This document shows, piece by piece, positions 1 to 10,716 of a stretch of 64,000 bases of DNA; the first letter of the stretch is position 1; each line of letters begins with the position of its first letter. The stretch is taken from positions 1-64,000 of the forward strand of contig NZ_BOMI01000045.1 in the NCBI RefSeq assembly GCF_016862115.1, given 5' to 3'. This stretch comes from Paractinoplanes deccanensis (GTDB lineage: Bacteria > Actinomycetota > Actinomycetes > Mycobacteriales > Micromonosporaceae). The notes below the pieces were generated by a model, which had not been told where the DNA came from, did not search any database, and worked only from the letters and a program-made list of their open reading frames with translations. Position numbers and translations under genes: made by a program.

Positions 1-98
1 GGCCCAGCGGGGCGGGCGCGGGCGAGGCGCGGGCCGGCGATGCGGGCGCGGACGAGGGGGGGTCCGGAAAAGCGCAGGAGCCCGTCGTCCTGGGCATC

Positions 99-1175
99 GT
101 GGGCGAGCGCCGAGTCAAAGCGCAGCGCGAAGGCCGGCCGAAGTCCGGTGCGCGGTCCGTGGAGGCTGCGGAGGCGGATGCGGCGGGCGAGCCGGAGTTG
201 GCTGCCGAGACGCCGGCGGGGGACAAGGCTGGGTTTCGGCTGGCCGCTTTCGGGGCCGTGTTGATCCTGGTGCTGTTCGCCGGGTATGGGCTGGGGCGGC
301 TCAACAACTCGACCGCGTCGGCGTCGGCGCCACCGACTACGGGGGCGGGGACAGGGGCGTCCAGCGGTGCGGGGATGGCCGGGATGACGGTCGACGAGAG
401 CCAGCCGCATGTGCACAGCACCGATGGCACGGTCACGCAGGGCGGTGCCACGTCGACCATGGCGATGGGGGCCGCGATCGGCGGGCTGTCGCTCAGCTCG
501 GGCGGGGTGACGCTCGTGCCGGCGGAGACCGCGTTCCAGGCCGGCAAACGGCAGCGGCTCAGCTTCAAGATCACGGGGCCGCAGGGTGCGGCGGTGACGA
601 CGTACGCGATCGTGCACGACAAGCCGTTGCACCTGATCGTCGTGCGGCGGGACCTCAGCGGGTTCCAGCATCTGCACCCGGTCATGGCCTCGGACGGGAC
701 GTGGAGCATCGACCTGACGCTCGCGCGGCCGGGGATCTACCGGATGATCGCGGACTTCACCGCGGTGGTCGGCGGGCAGCAGGTCGCCACCACGCTCGGC
801 AGCGACCTCACGGTTGCCGGCGACTACGCGCCCGAGGCTCTGCCCGCGCCCGCTCAGGCTGCCGAGACCGGGGGCTTCCGGGTCGCGTACGAGGGGAAGC
901 CGGACACCGCCTCGACCCAGCCGCTCCTGATGAGCGTGACCGGTGCGGACGGCAAGGGCGCCACGCTCGACCCCTACCTGGGGGCCTTCGGGCACCTCGT
1001 GGTGATGCGGGAGGGCGACCTGGCCTACGTCCACGTGCACCCGGAGACCCAGCTCGTCGACGGTAAGGTCAAGTTCTGGCTCGCGCTGCCCAGCGCCGGC
1101 AGCTACCGGATGTTCTTCGACTTCCAGGTCGCCGGCACCGTCCACACAGCGGCGTGGACGGTCCGCCTCGGCTGA
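99..1175 (+). CDS. Membrane-anchored His-rich extracytoplasmic protein, probably 5'-partial
   Basis: Function not recognised. From the GTG start the 358-residue product has a charged Ala/Glu-rich N-terminus, one hydrophobic segment at about residues 45-66, a Thr/Ser/Gly/Met-rich linker, and two beta-type halves. Each half carries His clusters: HVH near 104, HLHP at 191-194, and HVHP near 314. A type II membrane anchor with an outward-facing domain is likely, and the His/Met content hints at metal (for example copper) handling, but that is inference. The frame stays open upstream to base 3, so the true start may lie outside the window and the GTG is only the first candidate seen. The TGA stop sits in the first copy of a 23-bp tandem repeat. 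Confidence 0.6.
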   Translation: MGERRVKAQREGRPKSGARSVEAAEADAAGEPELAAETPAGDKAGFRLAAFGAVLILVLFAGYGLGRLNNSTASASAPPTTGAGTGASSGAGMAGMTVDESQPHVHSTDGTVTQGGATSTMAMGAAIGGLSLSSGGVTLVPAETAFQAGKRQRLSFKITGPQGAAVTTYAIVHDKPLHLIVVRRDLSGFQHLHPVMASDGTWSIDLTLARPGIYRMIADFTAVVGGQQVATTLGSDLTVAGDYAPEALPAPAQAAETGGFRVAYEGKPDTASTQPLLMSVTGADGKGATLDPYLGAFGHLVVMREGDLAYVHVHPETQLVDGKVKFWLALPSAGSYRMFFDFQVAGTVHTAAWTVRLG

Positions 1176-1245
1176 GAACGCCGGTGCGCCTCAGCTGAGA
1201 ACGCCGGCGCGCCTCAGCTGAGAACGCCGGTGTTCCTCAGCTGAG
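1172..1245. repeat. 23-bp tandem repeat, three copies, between convergent genes
   Basis: Three consecutive 23-bp units start at 1172, 1195 and 1218, with a short fourth fragment at 1241. Each junction forms the 10-bp palindrome CTCAGCTGAG (1190-1199, 1213-1222, 1236-1245). The first copy contains the stop of the left gene. The TGA of the convergent methyltransferase (1237-1239 on the opposite strand) lies at the third junction. The palindromes could form small hairpins but no T-tract follows. Confidence 0.85.
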
Positions 1246-2367
1246 GAGCATCTTCTCCAGCGCCGGGGTCACGCCCCACTGGGACGTCAGCGCCTCGTAC
1301 TCCGCCCGCTGGGCCTCGGTCGGGGGAGTCGTGCTCTTGCGGGCGCGCAGCAGCAGGTTGCGCGGGGTGTGTGCCGAGTCGATGAACTCGACGACCTCGA
1401 CCTTGTAGCCCCGCTGGCGCAGCAGGGCCGCGCGCAGGGAGTCGGTCAGCACGTCCGCGAACCGCTCGCGCATGATCGCGTGGCGGGTCAGCTCGCCGAA
1501 CGGTGCGGGGGCGGGGCGGCCCTTCAGCTGCGCCGCGATGTCGTGGTGGCAGCACGGCGCCGCCAGCACCCACTCGGCGTTCCAGCCCACCGCGCGGGCC
1601 AGCGCCTGATCGGTGGCCGTGTCGCAGGCGTGCAGCGCCAGCACCAGGTCGGGCTCGAACGGCACCACCGCGTCCTCGATCGTCCCCGCCACGAAGGTCA
1701 CGTCCGCCGCGCAGCCCAGCCGCTCGGCGACCTCCGTGTTGCGCACCCGCTGATCCTCGCGGACGTCGACCCCCACGACCTGGACCTTCGCGCCCCGGCC
1801 GGTCAGGTACCGGTAGGCGGCGAAGGTCAAATACGCGTTTCCGCAGCCCAGGTCGACGACGCGCAGCGGCGACGGCAGCTCGGACGGCAGCGCGGCCGCC
1901 AACGACCTCAGGAACGCGTCGACCTGGCGCCGCTTGGCCGCGTTGCCCCCGATCACCTCGAAGAGCGGGTCGCCCGGATCGAGCAGCCACTGCTTCGCCC
2001 GGTCGTGGGCGCCGGGCGCGGGAGCGGCGACGGCGGCCGACCGATGCACCTGAGCGTCACCCTTCTTGGTGACTCGCAGTTGCAGCGTGCCCGTGGACGA
2101 CTCGACGTGCCAGTTGCCGAACGGCTCCGCGAGCAGCTCGTCGAGCTCCGGCGAACCGGGCGCGACGTTGCGCGTGAACGGGCGCGAGCCGTCGTTCGTC
2201 ACGATCTGCAACCGCGGGCCGGACTTGAGTGTCACGGGGCGCACCTCAGCTCGTACCACTGAAGGGGTCTGACCCCGGCGCTTGCCGGCCGCCACCGCGC
2301 GGGTGAGACCGGGAGCAAGGATCATGTCCCGGACCTCGGTCAGGGCGTCGTCGAGCGATTGCGGCAT
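1237..2367 (-). CDS. Class I SAM-dependent methyltransferase
   Basis: A 376-residue protein. The C-terminal half is a Rossmann-type methyltransferase: motif I VVDLGCGNAYL at 170-180, an acidic motif II (VVGVDVRED) near 200, HACDT at 246-250 and PCCHHD at 271-276. This resembles the Methyltransf_32-type domain found in proteins suspected of methylating RNA. The N-terminal 110 residues look like a separate beta-rich substrate-binding part. The ATG at 2367 was preferred over upstream codons because the preceding reading looks non-coding, but the GGAGGG in front is nearly adjacent to it, so the start is not certain. Substrate unknown. It is divergent from the heme oxygenase gene and may share the 94-bp promoter region with it. 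Confidence 0.8.
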   Translation of the reverse strand: MPQSLDDALTEVRDMILAPGLTRAVAAGKRRGQTPSVVRAEVRPVTLKSGPRLQIVTNDGSRPFTRNVAPGSPELDELLAEPFGNWHVESSTGTLQLRVTKKGDAQVHRSAAVAAPAPGAHDRAKQWLLDPGDPLFEVIGGNAAKRRQVDAFLRSLAAALPSELPSPLRVVDLGCGNAYLTFAAYRYLTGRGAKVQVVGVDVREDQRVRNTEVAERLGCAADVTFVAGTIEDAVVPFEPDLVLALHACDTATDQALARAVGWNAEWVLAAPCCHHDIAAQLKGRPAPAPFGELTRHAIMRERFADVLTDSLRAALLRQRGYKVEVVEFIDSAHTPRNLLLRARKSTTPPTEAQRAEYEALTSQWGVTPALEKMLLS

Positions 2368-2461
2368 CCCTCCATGATGCCTCGGATCTTCGGGCACCCT
2401 CGAGGTTGCCTGCCGCCGCAAAAGACTAGGCTGTCGGCGCGAGAAGCGAGGTGCCACGCCG

Positions 2462-3118
2462 ATGTCGTTGATGGCCGACCCGCCCGGGGCCGACCGGCTC
2501 TCCGTTCGCGTGCGCCGCGGCACGAGCGCCTGGCACGAGGCGGCGCAGCGCAGCGGCTTCCTCGACGCGCTCGCGGCCGGACGGCTGCCCTGGGAGGCGT
2601 ACGCGGACCTCACCGCGCAGCACTGGTTCATCTACGAGGCGCTCGAGTCGGCCGCCACCACGATGGCCGACGATCCGGTCGTCGCCACCTTCCTCTTCCC
2701 CGAGCTGCGGCGGCTGCCGTCGCTCGAGGCAGATCTGCGTTTCCTGTACGGGCCGGCCTGGTCCGACCACACGGCAGCGCTGCCCGCCACCACCGTCTAC
2801 TGCACGCGGTTGCGCGACGTGGCGTTCCGCGCGGCGACCGGCTTCGTGGCGCACCAGTACACCCGCTACATCGGTGATCTGTCCGGCGGGCAATACCTGG
2901 GCCCGGCGATCGCGAGGTCGTACGGCCTGGACGGCGACGGTCACCGGTTCTTCGTCTTCGCCGGCGTCGACCCCACCTCGTTCAAGGCGCACTACCGCGC
3001 CCTGCTCGACGCCGTGCCGTGGTCGCACGCCGAGCAGAACGAGTTCATCACCGAGGTCGCCGAGGCGTACCGCCTGAACATCGACATGCTCGGCGAACTA
3101 CAGCGCAGATGGAGCTGA
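2462..3118 (+). CDS. Heme oxygenase (biliverdin-producing)
   Basis: A 218-residue all-helical protein matching the classical HO-1/HmuO fold. The proximal heme ligand is probably His25 in the N-terminal helix (TSAWHEAAQ), and the distal-helix signature GDLSGGQ is at 138-144. The length agrees with bacterial HmuO-type enzymes. It opens heme with O2 and reductant to biliverdin, CO and Fe2+, serving iron recovery or heme turnover in the cytoplasm. It is followed after 4 bp by a DUF2470 protein, so the two are probably one transcript. No heme transporter or siderophore gene is adjacent, and no iron-box operator was recognised. Confidence 0.92.
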   Translation: MSLMADPPGADRLSVRVRRGTSAWHEAAQRSGFLDALAAGRLPWEAYADLTAQHWFIYEALESAATTMADDPVVATFLFPELRRLPSLEADLRFLYGPAWSDHTAALPATTVYCTRLRDVAFRAATGFVAHQYTRYIGDLSGGQYLGPAIARSYGLDGDGHRFFVFAGVDPTSFKAHYRALLDAVPWSHAEQNEFITEVAEAYRLNIDMLGELQRRWS

Positions 3119-3122
3119 CACG

Positions 3123-3422
3123 ATGACCGACCCGTTCCCGCCCGAGGTGGTCGAGCAGATCGCCCACCACATGAACGGCGACCACGCCGACGACAACGTG
3201 CTGATCGTCCGAGGGCTGGGCGGCATGCCGACGGCCACGGCCGCGCGCATGTCCGGCATGGACGCGGACGCCATGGAGTTCGCCGCGGTGGTCGACGGCA
3301 TCGAGGTCCCGGTGCGCATCCCGTTCTCCGAGCGCCTCACCGAACGCCGCCAGGTCCGCGCCGAGGCCGTCCGCATGTATCACGACGCCTGCGCCGCGCT
3401 CGGGGAGCAGCCCCGCCACTGA
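3123..3422 (+). CDS. DUF2470 domain protein
   Basis: A 99-residue single-domain protein. The N-terminal HHMNGDHADDN motif (residues 15-25) and the following fold match DUF2470, the domain at the C-terminus of HugZ/HutZ-type heme-degrading proteins, where a His in this region contacts heme. Here it stands alone, 4 bp downstream of a classical heme oxygenase, and is certainly co-transcribed with it. A heme-binding, heme-delivery or accessory role to the oxygenase is the natural inference but is not shown by sequence alone. It ends just before a tandem-repeat region. Confidence 0.85.
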   Translation: MTDPFPPEVVEQIAHHMNGDHADDNVLIVRGLGGMPTATAARMSGMDADAMEFAAVVDGIEVPVRIPFSERLTERRQVRAEAVRMYHDACAALGEQPRH

Positions 3423-3477
3423 CCGAGCGGGGCCGCCTCCAAGTTTGTACGGGGCTCAGGCGCGCGTCGCGGGCCCC

Positions 3478-3625
3478 AGCTCTCGGCGGGCCGGGGTCAC
3501 GTGCTTACCCAGCTCTCGGCGGGCCGGGGCCACGTGCTTACCCCAGCTGTTGGCGGGCCGGGATCACGCGCTTACCCCGGCTGTTGGCGGGCCGGGGTCA
3601 CGTGTCTACCCCGGCTCTCGTCGTC
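3478..3625. repeat. 34-bp tandem repeat, about 4.4 copies
   Basis: Units of 33-34 bp begin at 3478, 3511, 3545, 3579 and (partial) 3613. Each contains a core CGGGCCGGG followed by CACG and CTTACCCC variants. It fills the 280-bp gap between the DUF2470 gene and the convergent helicase gene. Copies differ by several substitutions, so the array is not recent. No gene is seen here. Confidence 0.85.
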
Positions 3626-3703
3626 GGGTGAGGTCCGCGTGCCGGCCCGCTTTCTGGCGCCCGGGTCAGGCGCTTGAGCCGGGCGCCGCCTCTTGTCGCT
3701 CGG

Positions 3704-5989
<2,286 letters not shown>

Positions 5990-6174
5990 GAAGTTTTACG
6001 GGTGCCTCTCGTGGTGCGCCCGTAGGAACTCTGGGGCGCGGTATGGGTAGGGCGCGGGCCACACGCTGGAAAAGCGGGCCGCGCGCGGGTCGGCCGCGGC
6101 GATCGGAGGAGATCGACGTCGACGGCAGCCAGACCATCTTACCCGACGGAACGATCGTGCACCTCAGAGCGGAT

Positions 6175-6219
6175 ATACGCCGAGGGCGCCCCTCGTGGTG
6201 AGGGGCGCCCTCGGCGTAT
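6175..6219. terminator. Perfect 20-bp stem-loop between DUF3107 and helicase genes
   Basis: Arms 6175-6194 and 6200-6219 are perfectly complementary over 20 bp with a 5-nt loop. It lies 12 bp after the DUF3107 stop on the minus strand, and about 185 bp before the helicase start. It lacks a T-tract, as is common for actinobacterial terminators, and would separate the two minus-strand transcription units. Confidence 0.75.
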
Positions 6220-6231
6220 CGAGAAACAACC

Positions 6232-6456
6232 TCAGCGCGTGGTGAAGCCGAACGGACGAGTGTTCGACTCGGCGATCTCCACGTATGCCACCTTGGCGAT
6301 CGGGATGATCACCTTGCGGCCCTTCTCATCGGTGAGCGACAGGACGCTGTCCTTGGCCATCGCCTCGGTCACGGCCTGCTCGACCTCCGCCGGGGTCTGC
6401 GCGCTCTCGAGCACCAGCTCACGCGGCGTGTGCTGCACGCCGATCTTGACCTCCAC
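6232..6456 (-). CDS. DUF3107 family protein
   Basis: A 74-residue small protein beginning VEVKIGVQHTPREL, matching the actinobacterial DUF3107 family. The GTG at 6456 is chosen because AGGGAGGG lies 5-6 nt upstream; a longer reading from a TTG at 6492 lacks that support. No catalytic residues can be named and the function is not established. It follows the TetR gene by 38 bp on the same strand, so the two are probably co-transcribed, and ends before a strong hairpin. This TetR-DUF3107-helicase neighbourhood is a common actinobacterial arrangement as I remember it. Confidence 0.85.
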   Translation of the reverse strand: MEVKIGVQHTPRELVLESAQTPAEVEQAVTEAMAKDSVLSLTDEKGRKVIIPIAKVAYVEIAESNTRPFGFTTR

Positions 6457-6494
6457 GGGGCCCTCCCTTTTCGCGGGTCTTACCGCTGGCAAGG

Positions 6495-7154
6495 CTATCC
6501 GATTTCCGACGCCGTGCCCCCCGATGCGCCGCCCTGGAGCGGGAAGCTGGCGATGCCGCGCCAGATCAGCGCAGCTACGAGCGCTTCGGCTTCAGCTTTG
6601 GGCGTACGCCGGCCGTTCGCCAGCCAGAACTGGGCCGACTGCCCGGCGGCGCCGACGAGGCCGGAGGCGAGCAGCTCGGCCTGGTCGCTGCTGAGGTTGG
6701 TGTCCGAGATGATCGTGTCGGTGACCGCCGCGATGCAGCCCTGCTCGACCCGCTCCACCCGCTGCCGCACCTGGGCGTCGTTGCGCAGATCGGACTCGAA
6801 GACGAGACGGAACGCCTCGCTCTCGTGGTCCATGAAGTCGAAGTACGCCCGGACGGCGCCCTTGACGCGCTCCTTGTTGTCGGTGGTGGCGTGCATGGCG
6901 TCGCGAACCTTGGCGATTATCGCGTCGCAGTGCGTGTCCAGCAGCGCGAGGTAGAGCTCCAGCTTGCCGGGGAAGTGCTGGTAGAGCACGGGCTTGGAGA
7001 CGCCCGCCTTCTCCGCGATGTCGTCCATCGCGGCCGCGTGGTAGCCGTGCGCCACGAAGACCTGCTGGGCGGCGGCCAGCAGCTGCTTGCGGCGCGCGGA
7101 ACGCGGCAGACGGGTCGGCCGTGCCGTCTGGGCCCCGCCGGACGGAGCGGTCAT
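6495..7154 (-). CDS. TetR family transcriptional regulator
   Basis: A 219-residue regulator. The N-terminal helix-turn-helix is at about residues 15-60 (RKQLLAAAQQVF, then AMDDIAEKAGVSKPVLYQHF), followed by an all-helical ligand/dimerisation domain. The ATG at 7154 has GGAGG about 10 nt upstream and gives a normal N-terminus; a longer in-frame reading from 7223 has no such support. It is divergent from the Pro/Ala-rich protein gene and upstream of DUF3107. The ligand is unknown. The orderly location in the conserved block suggests a housekeeping rather than a drug-resistance role, which is inference. Confidence 0.9.
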   Translation of the reverse strand: MTAPSGGAQTARPTRLPRSARRKQLLAAAQQVFVAHGYHAAAMDDIAEKAGVSKPVLYQHFPGKLELYLALLDTHCDAIIAKVRDAMHATTDNKERVKGAVRAYFDFMDHESEAFRLVFESDLRNDAQVRQRVERVEQGCIAAVTDTIISDTNLSSDQAELLASGLVGAAGQSAQFWLANGRRTPKAEAEALVAALIWRGIASFPLQGGASGGTASEIG

Positions 7155-7297
7155 ATCTGTCGAACCTCCAGGGGGAGCCTGCTCGGATTGCCCGGATCGG
7201 CGTGTGATGCGGTCGGCGGGCAATTGTCGCGACGCTGCAACTTATCGCCACTGCAACCACACGGTAGCCTCAGCGGGGGCGGAGCGAGGAGCGCGCG

Positions 7298-9688
7298 GTG
7301 GATGAATCAGGGCATTCCGGAGACACCGGAGCCGCGGACGGCGGCGACGGTGCCGATGCGCGTGAGCGCACCCGGGTGAACGGCTGGGCGACGCCCGACA
7401 GCCCCTGGTCCTACCAGGCGCCGGCGGCCGAGTCCGAGTCCGACGTGCCCGCCTGGCGGCGTTCGGGCGCCGAGAGCCGTGCTTTCCCGCGCAATCCGGC
7501 ATTTCCCTCTTCCGCCGTGCCCGTGTCGGCCCAGCCCGCCACGCCGCGGCCCGCGTCGAGCGTTCCCGCCGCCACTCCCGCGCCGGCCCCGCCGGGCTTC
7601 GTCGACGCCGGCCGTACGGGCGAGATTCCCCCTTCCGGGGACCCGGAGCCGCCCGTCAGCCGATGGGAGGACAGGTCGCGCTACTCCAGTCTCCTGGCCC
7701 CGCGGTCCGACCCCGGTCCCGCGCCCGAGTCGCGCCCGCAGAGCCTGTCCACCGCCCCGCCGCCCACCGTCCTGCCGTCCGTCGCCCCGCCGTCCGTCGC
7801 CCAGACGAGCGCGCCCGCCGAGCCCGGCATGACCACCGGCGACCTGCGCGACACCGGCCTCACCTCCGGCGGCGCGAGCGAGCCCGGCCTCACGTCGGGC
7901 CCGATCCGCGAGCCGGGCCTGCGCACCGGCGACCCGCTGATGTCGTTGCGCCGCTTCGACGTGCCCACACCCAACAGCGCACCCCCTTATCCGTACGAGG
8001 GTGACCTCGACGAACAGGCGCAGGAGCCGCCCGCCACGCCGCCCATCACCCGGCAGCGCTCGGCGGTCCCGATGGTCCGCCCGGCCGCGCCCGGTGCCCG
8101 CCGCGCCGAGTGGGGCGCCGCCGAGTCCTCGCCCGAGCAGGCCCGGCACGCCCTCGACACGCCCGCCCAGGGCGTCCCGCGGGTCGAGCGCGTTCCCCGG
8201 CCCGAGGCGGCCGCCGAGGAGCCCGAGCCGTCGCGCCCGGCGTACGACCCGTCGAGCTACCCGCGCCGCCTGTCCTACGAGCCCCCCGCGCCTTACGAGC
8301 CGCCGCCCGCGGTTCCCTACGACCCGTACGAGTCCGCGCCGTACACCGGTCTCGGGAGCAGGCGGTCCGGCGAGCCGGACGCGCGCGGTCTTCCCCAGCG
8401 CGTCCCGGCCCAGCCGGACGTGCCCCAGGTCCCGGAGCCGCCATTGGTGGAGCCCACCGCCGAGACGCCCGCGCTGGCGCGGATCGCGACGCATCTGCGC
8501 CGCGGCGACGTGTTGCCCGCCGAGGAACGTCAGGAGGGTTTCGACGTGCGAGCGATCCTCGCCGCGGTCCGTGAGGTCGAGGGTGTGCGCGACGCCTCGC
8601 TGCGCTCCACCCCCGCCGGAGCGCACAGCCTGCGCCTCGACCTCGCCGAGGGCGCCGACCCGGCCGAGGTGAGCCGCCAGGTCGCCCGCCTGCTCCAGGA
8701 CCGCATGGGCCTGGACGCCGCGATGCAGGGCGAGGGCCTGCGGCCGGCCGAGAGCCCCGCGCCCGCGCCGGTGTCGCCCTCCGCGCTGGTGCCGGCGGCC
8801 CGCCCGCCGCAGCCCGCCGAGCGCGTGCCGGAGCCGCCGCGCAAGCCCGTCTCCGCGCCGCCCGCCCCGCCGGTCGCCCCCGTCGCCGAGACGCCCACGG
8901 CGACGCGCCCGCCGGCCGACTCGCCGGCGCCCGCGCGCCCGGCCCGCCCGGTCTCGCCGCCCGCCACGCCCGCCCCCGCTCGTCCGGCCGCGCAGACCGC
9001 CGCGCCCGCCCCGGCTCGTCCGGCCGCGCAGGCCGCCACCCCCGCGCCGGCTCATGCGGCCCCGCCCACCGCCCCGGCTCGCGCGGCCGCGCCGCCCACC
9101 GCGCCGGCGCACGCGGCCGCCCAGCCCGTGGCGCCCGAGCGGGAGTCGCGCCGCGCCGAGCCGTACAAGCCCGACCAGCCGTACAAGCCGGAAAGGACGG
9201 ACAAGGCGGAGACCGCCGAGGTCGTCCCGAGCGCCCTCGACTGCGGCCCGCCGCGTCCGCTCTATCCGGGCGAGCACCCCGGACCGCGTGTCGTCATCGA
9301 GAACGTGCAGGTCAACACGTTCGGCGCGGACGCCACGGTCGAGGTCAAGCTCGCCGTCGGCGACCGTACTGCCTCCGGTGTGGCCACCGGCCCCGCCGTC
9401 GACGGCTACCTGCTGCGGCTCTGCGCGATGGCCACGGCCGGGGCGGTCGACGAGCTGCTGTCCGCCTCGGACCACCCCGAGGGCCCGGCCCGGTGCTTCG
9501 TCGAGCACGCCGCGGCCGTCCCGTTCGGCGCCGCCCAGGTCGCGGTCGTCGTGCTGCTGCTCTCCTGCGGCGGCTGGGTCGAGCAGCTGGCCGGCTCGGC
9601 CGTGGTCACCAGCGACGACCGGCACGCGATGGTCCGGGCGACGCTGGCAGCGGTCAACCGGCGTCTTGAGGCACTCTTGACAAGATGA
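7298..9688 (+). CDS. Large Pro/Ala-rich protein with two conserved-looking folded segments
   Basis: Not recognised. The product has 796 residues, of which about two thirds is disordered Pro/Ala/Arg/Glu-rich sequence. Two stretches look folded: about 390-485 (LARIATHLRRGDVLP through a VREVEGVRDASLR segment) and about 645-796 (CGPPRPLYPGEHPGPRV then beta/alpha sequence to the end). Tyr-Pro-rich motifs lie at about 320-350, and AAPAPARPAAQ-type repeats at about 560-620. No signal peptide or membrane segment is seen. GTG start with GAGGAG upstream. Its TGA overlaps the ATG of the alpha/beta hydrolase (ATGA), implying translational coupling. It could be a scaffold or cell-envelope regulator. Confidence 0.8.
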   Translation: MDESGHSGDTGAADGGDGADARERTRVNGWATPDSPWSYQAPAAESESDVPAWRRSGAESRAFPRNPAFPSSAVPVSAQPATPRPASSVPAATPAPAPPGFVDAGRTGEIPPSGDPEPPVSRWEDRSRYSSLLAPRSDPGPAPESRPQSLSTAPPPTVLPSVAPPSVAQTSAPAEPGMTTGDLRDTGLTSGGASEPGLTSGPIREPGLRTGDPLMSLRRFDVPTPNSAPPYPYEGDLDEQAQEPPATPPITRQRSAVPMVRPAAPGARRAEWGAAESSPEQARHALDTPAQGVPRVERVPRPEAAAEEPEPSRPAYDPSSYPRRLSYEPPAPYEPPPAVPYDPYESAPYTGLGSRRSGEPDARGLPQRVPAQPDVPQVPEPPLVEPTAETPALARIATHLRRGDVLPAEERQEGFDVRAILAAVREVEGVRDASLRSTPAGAHSLRLDLAEGADPAEVSRQVARLLQDRMGLDAAMQGEGLRPAESPAPAPVSPSALVPAARPPQPAERVPEPPRKPVSAPPAPPVAPVAETPTATRPPADSPAPARPARPVSPPATPAPARPAAQTAAPAPARPAAQAATPAPAHAAPPTAPARAAAPPTAPAHAAAQPVAPERESRRAEPYKPDQPYKPERTDKAETAEVVPSALDCGPPRPLYPGEHPGPRVVIENVQVNTFGADATVEVKLAVGDRTASGVATGPAVDGYLLRLCAMATAGAVDELLSASDHPEGPARCFVEHAAAVPFGAAQVAVVVLLLSCGGWVEQLAGSAVVTSDDRHAMVRATLAAVNRRLEALLTR

Positions 9689-10647
9689 AAGGCGCGATCC
9701 TGGCCCCCGACAGCGCGCTGCTGCCGGAGGGCGAAGCACCCGCACCCTGGCCTGCCCGCCGCGTCGAGATCAACGGCGCGATGCTGCACGTCCGGGACAC
9801 GCCCGCGACCGGCCCCGGCGCGGAGCCGGCCGTCTACGTGCACGGCCTCGGCGGCTCGTCGCAGAACTTCACCGACGTCGCCGGGATGCTCGCCGACCGG
9901 TTCGACGCGCGCGCCGTCGACCTGCCCGGCTTCGGCTACAGCGATCCGAGCCCGCGATACTCGATCCCGGCGTTCGCCGCGACGCTGATCGGCTATCTCG
10001 AACACGACGGGCGCGGCCCGGTCCACCTGGTCGGCAACTCCCTGGGCGGCTCCATCGCCGTACGCGTAGCCGCTCTGCGCCCCGATCTCGTCCGCACCCT
10101 CACGCTGATCTCGCCGGCGATGCCGTTCCTCGATCCGCGCCGCACGGCGCAGGGCCCGGTGCTGCCGTTGCTCGCGCTGCCCCGCGCCGATCGCTTGCTT
10201 GCCTGGGGAATGGCCCGGCTGACCGCCGAGGAGATGGCCGAGCAGGTGCTCGCGGCGTGCTTCGGCGACACGAGCAAGGTCACCCCGCAGCGCCGTGCCG
10301 AGGCGATGGAGGAGATCAAGCTCCGGTACACGGTGGCGCACTATCCCAAGGCATACCTCGGCACGCTGCGCGGACTGGTCTCGAGCTTCCTGCGGGCGTA
10401 CCTGCCGGGCGCGAACTCGCAGTGGCGGCTCGCCGCCCGCGTGCAGGCGCCGACGCTGGTCATCGGCGGTCTCAACGACAAGCTGGTCGACGCCCGGGTG
10501 CCGGTGCAGGTGGCGCGCACGATCCCGGACAGCCGGCTGCTGATCCTGCCGGGAGTCGGCCACGTCGCCCAGATGGAGGTGCCGCGCCTGGTCGCCCGCG
10601 CGGTCGTCGGCATGCTCGACGACATCGGCAGCCCCGTCGGCCGATAA
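9685..10647 (+). CDS. Alpha/beta hydrolase
   Basis: A 320-residue alpha/beta-hydrolase fold protein. It shows an oxyanion-hole region HGLGGSSQNF at 53-62, the nucleophile elbow GNSLGG with Ser119, a likely acid Asp near 265 (GGLNDKLVDARVP), and His293 in GVGHVAQ. All triad residues are therefore present. Substrate unknown; an esterase or lipase-like activity is likely. It is translationally coupled to the upstream Pro/Ala-rich gene by a 4-nt overlap. The DUF3152 gene follows after 69 bp. Confidence 0.9.
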   Translation: MKGAILAPDSALLPEGEAPAPWPARRVEINGAMLHVRDTPATGPGAEPAVYVHGLGGSSQNFTDVAGMLADRFDARAVDLPGFGYSDPSPRYSIPAFAATLIGYLEHDGRGPVHLVGNSLGGSIAVRVAALRPDLVRTLTLISPAMPFLDPRRTAQGPVLPLLALPRADRLLAWGMARLTAEEMAEQVLAACFGDTSKVTPQRRAEAMEEIKLRYTVAHYPKAYLGTLRGLVSSFLRAYLPGANSQWRLAARVQAPTLVIGGLNDKLVDARVPVQVARTIPDSRLLILPGVGHVAQMEVPRLVARAVVGMLDDIGSPVGR

Positions 10648-10716
10648 AAGCGACGCGGCCAACACAAGATCCATTGGGCGAGACAGCGCTTCCGGCATGT
10701 GCGACGCTGGCTGGCG

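Noticed and set aside
3478..3625. CRISPR-like array
   Set aside because: The units are contiguous with no variable spacers, so this is a minisatellite. The same applies to the arrays at 1172, 19086, 34624 and 45588. No cas gene is present.
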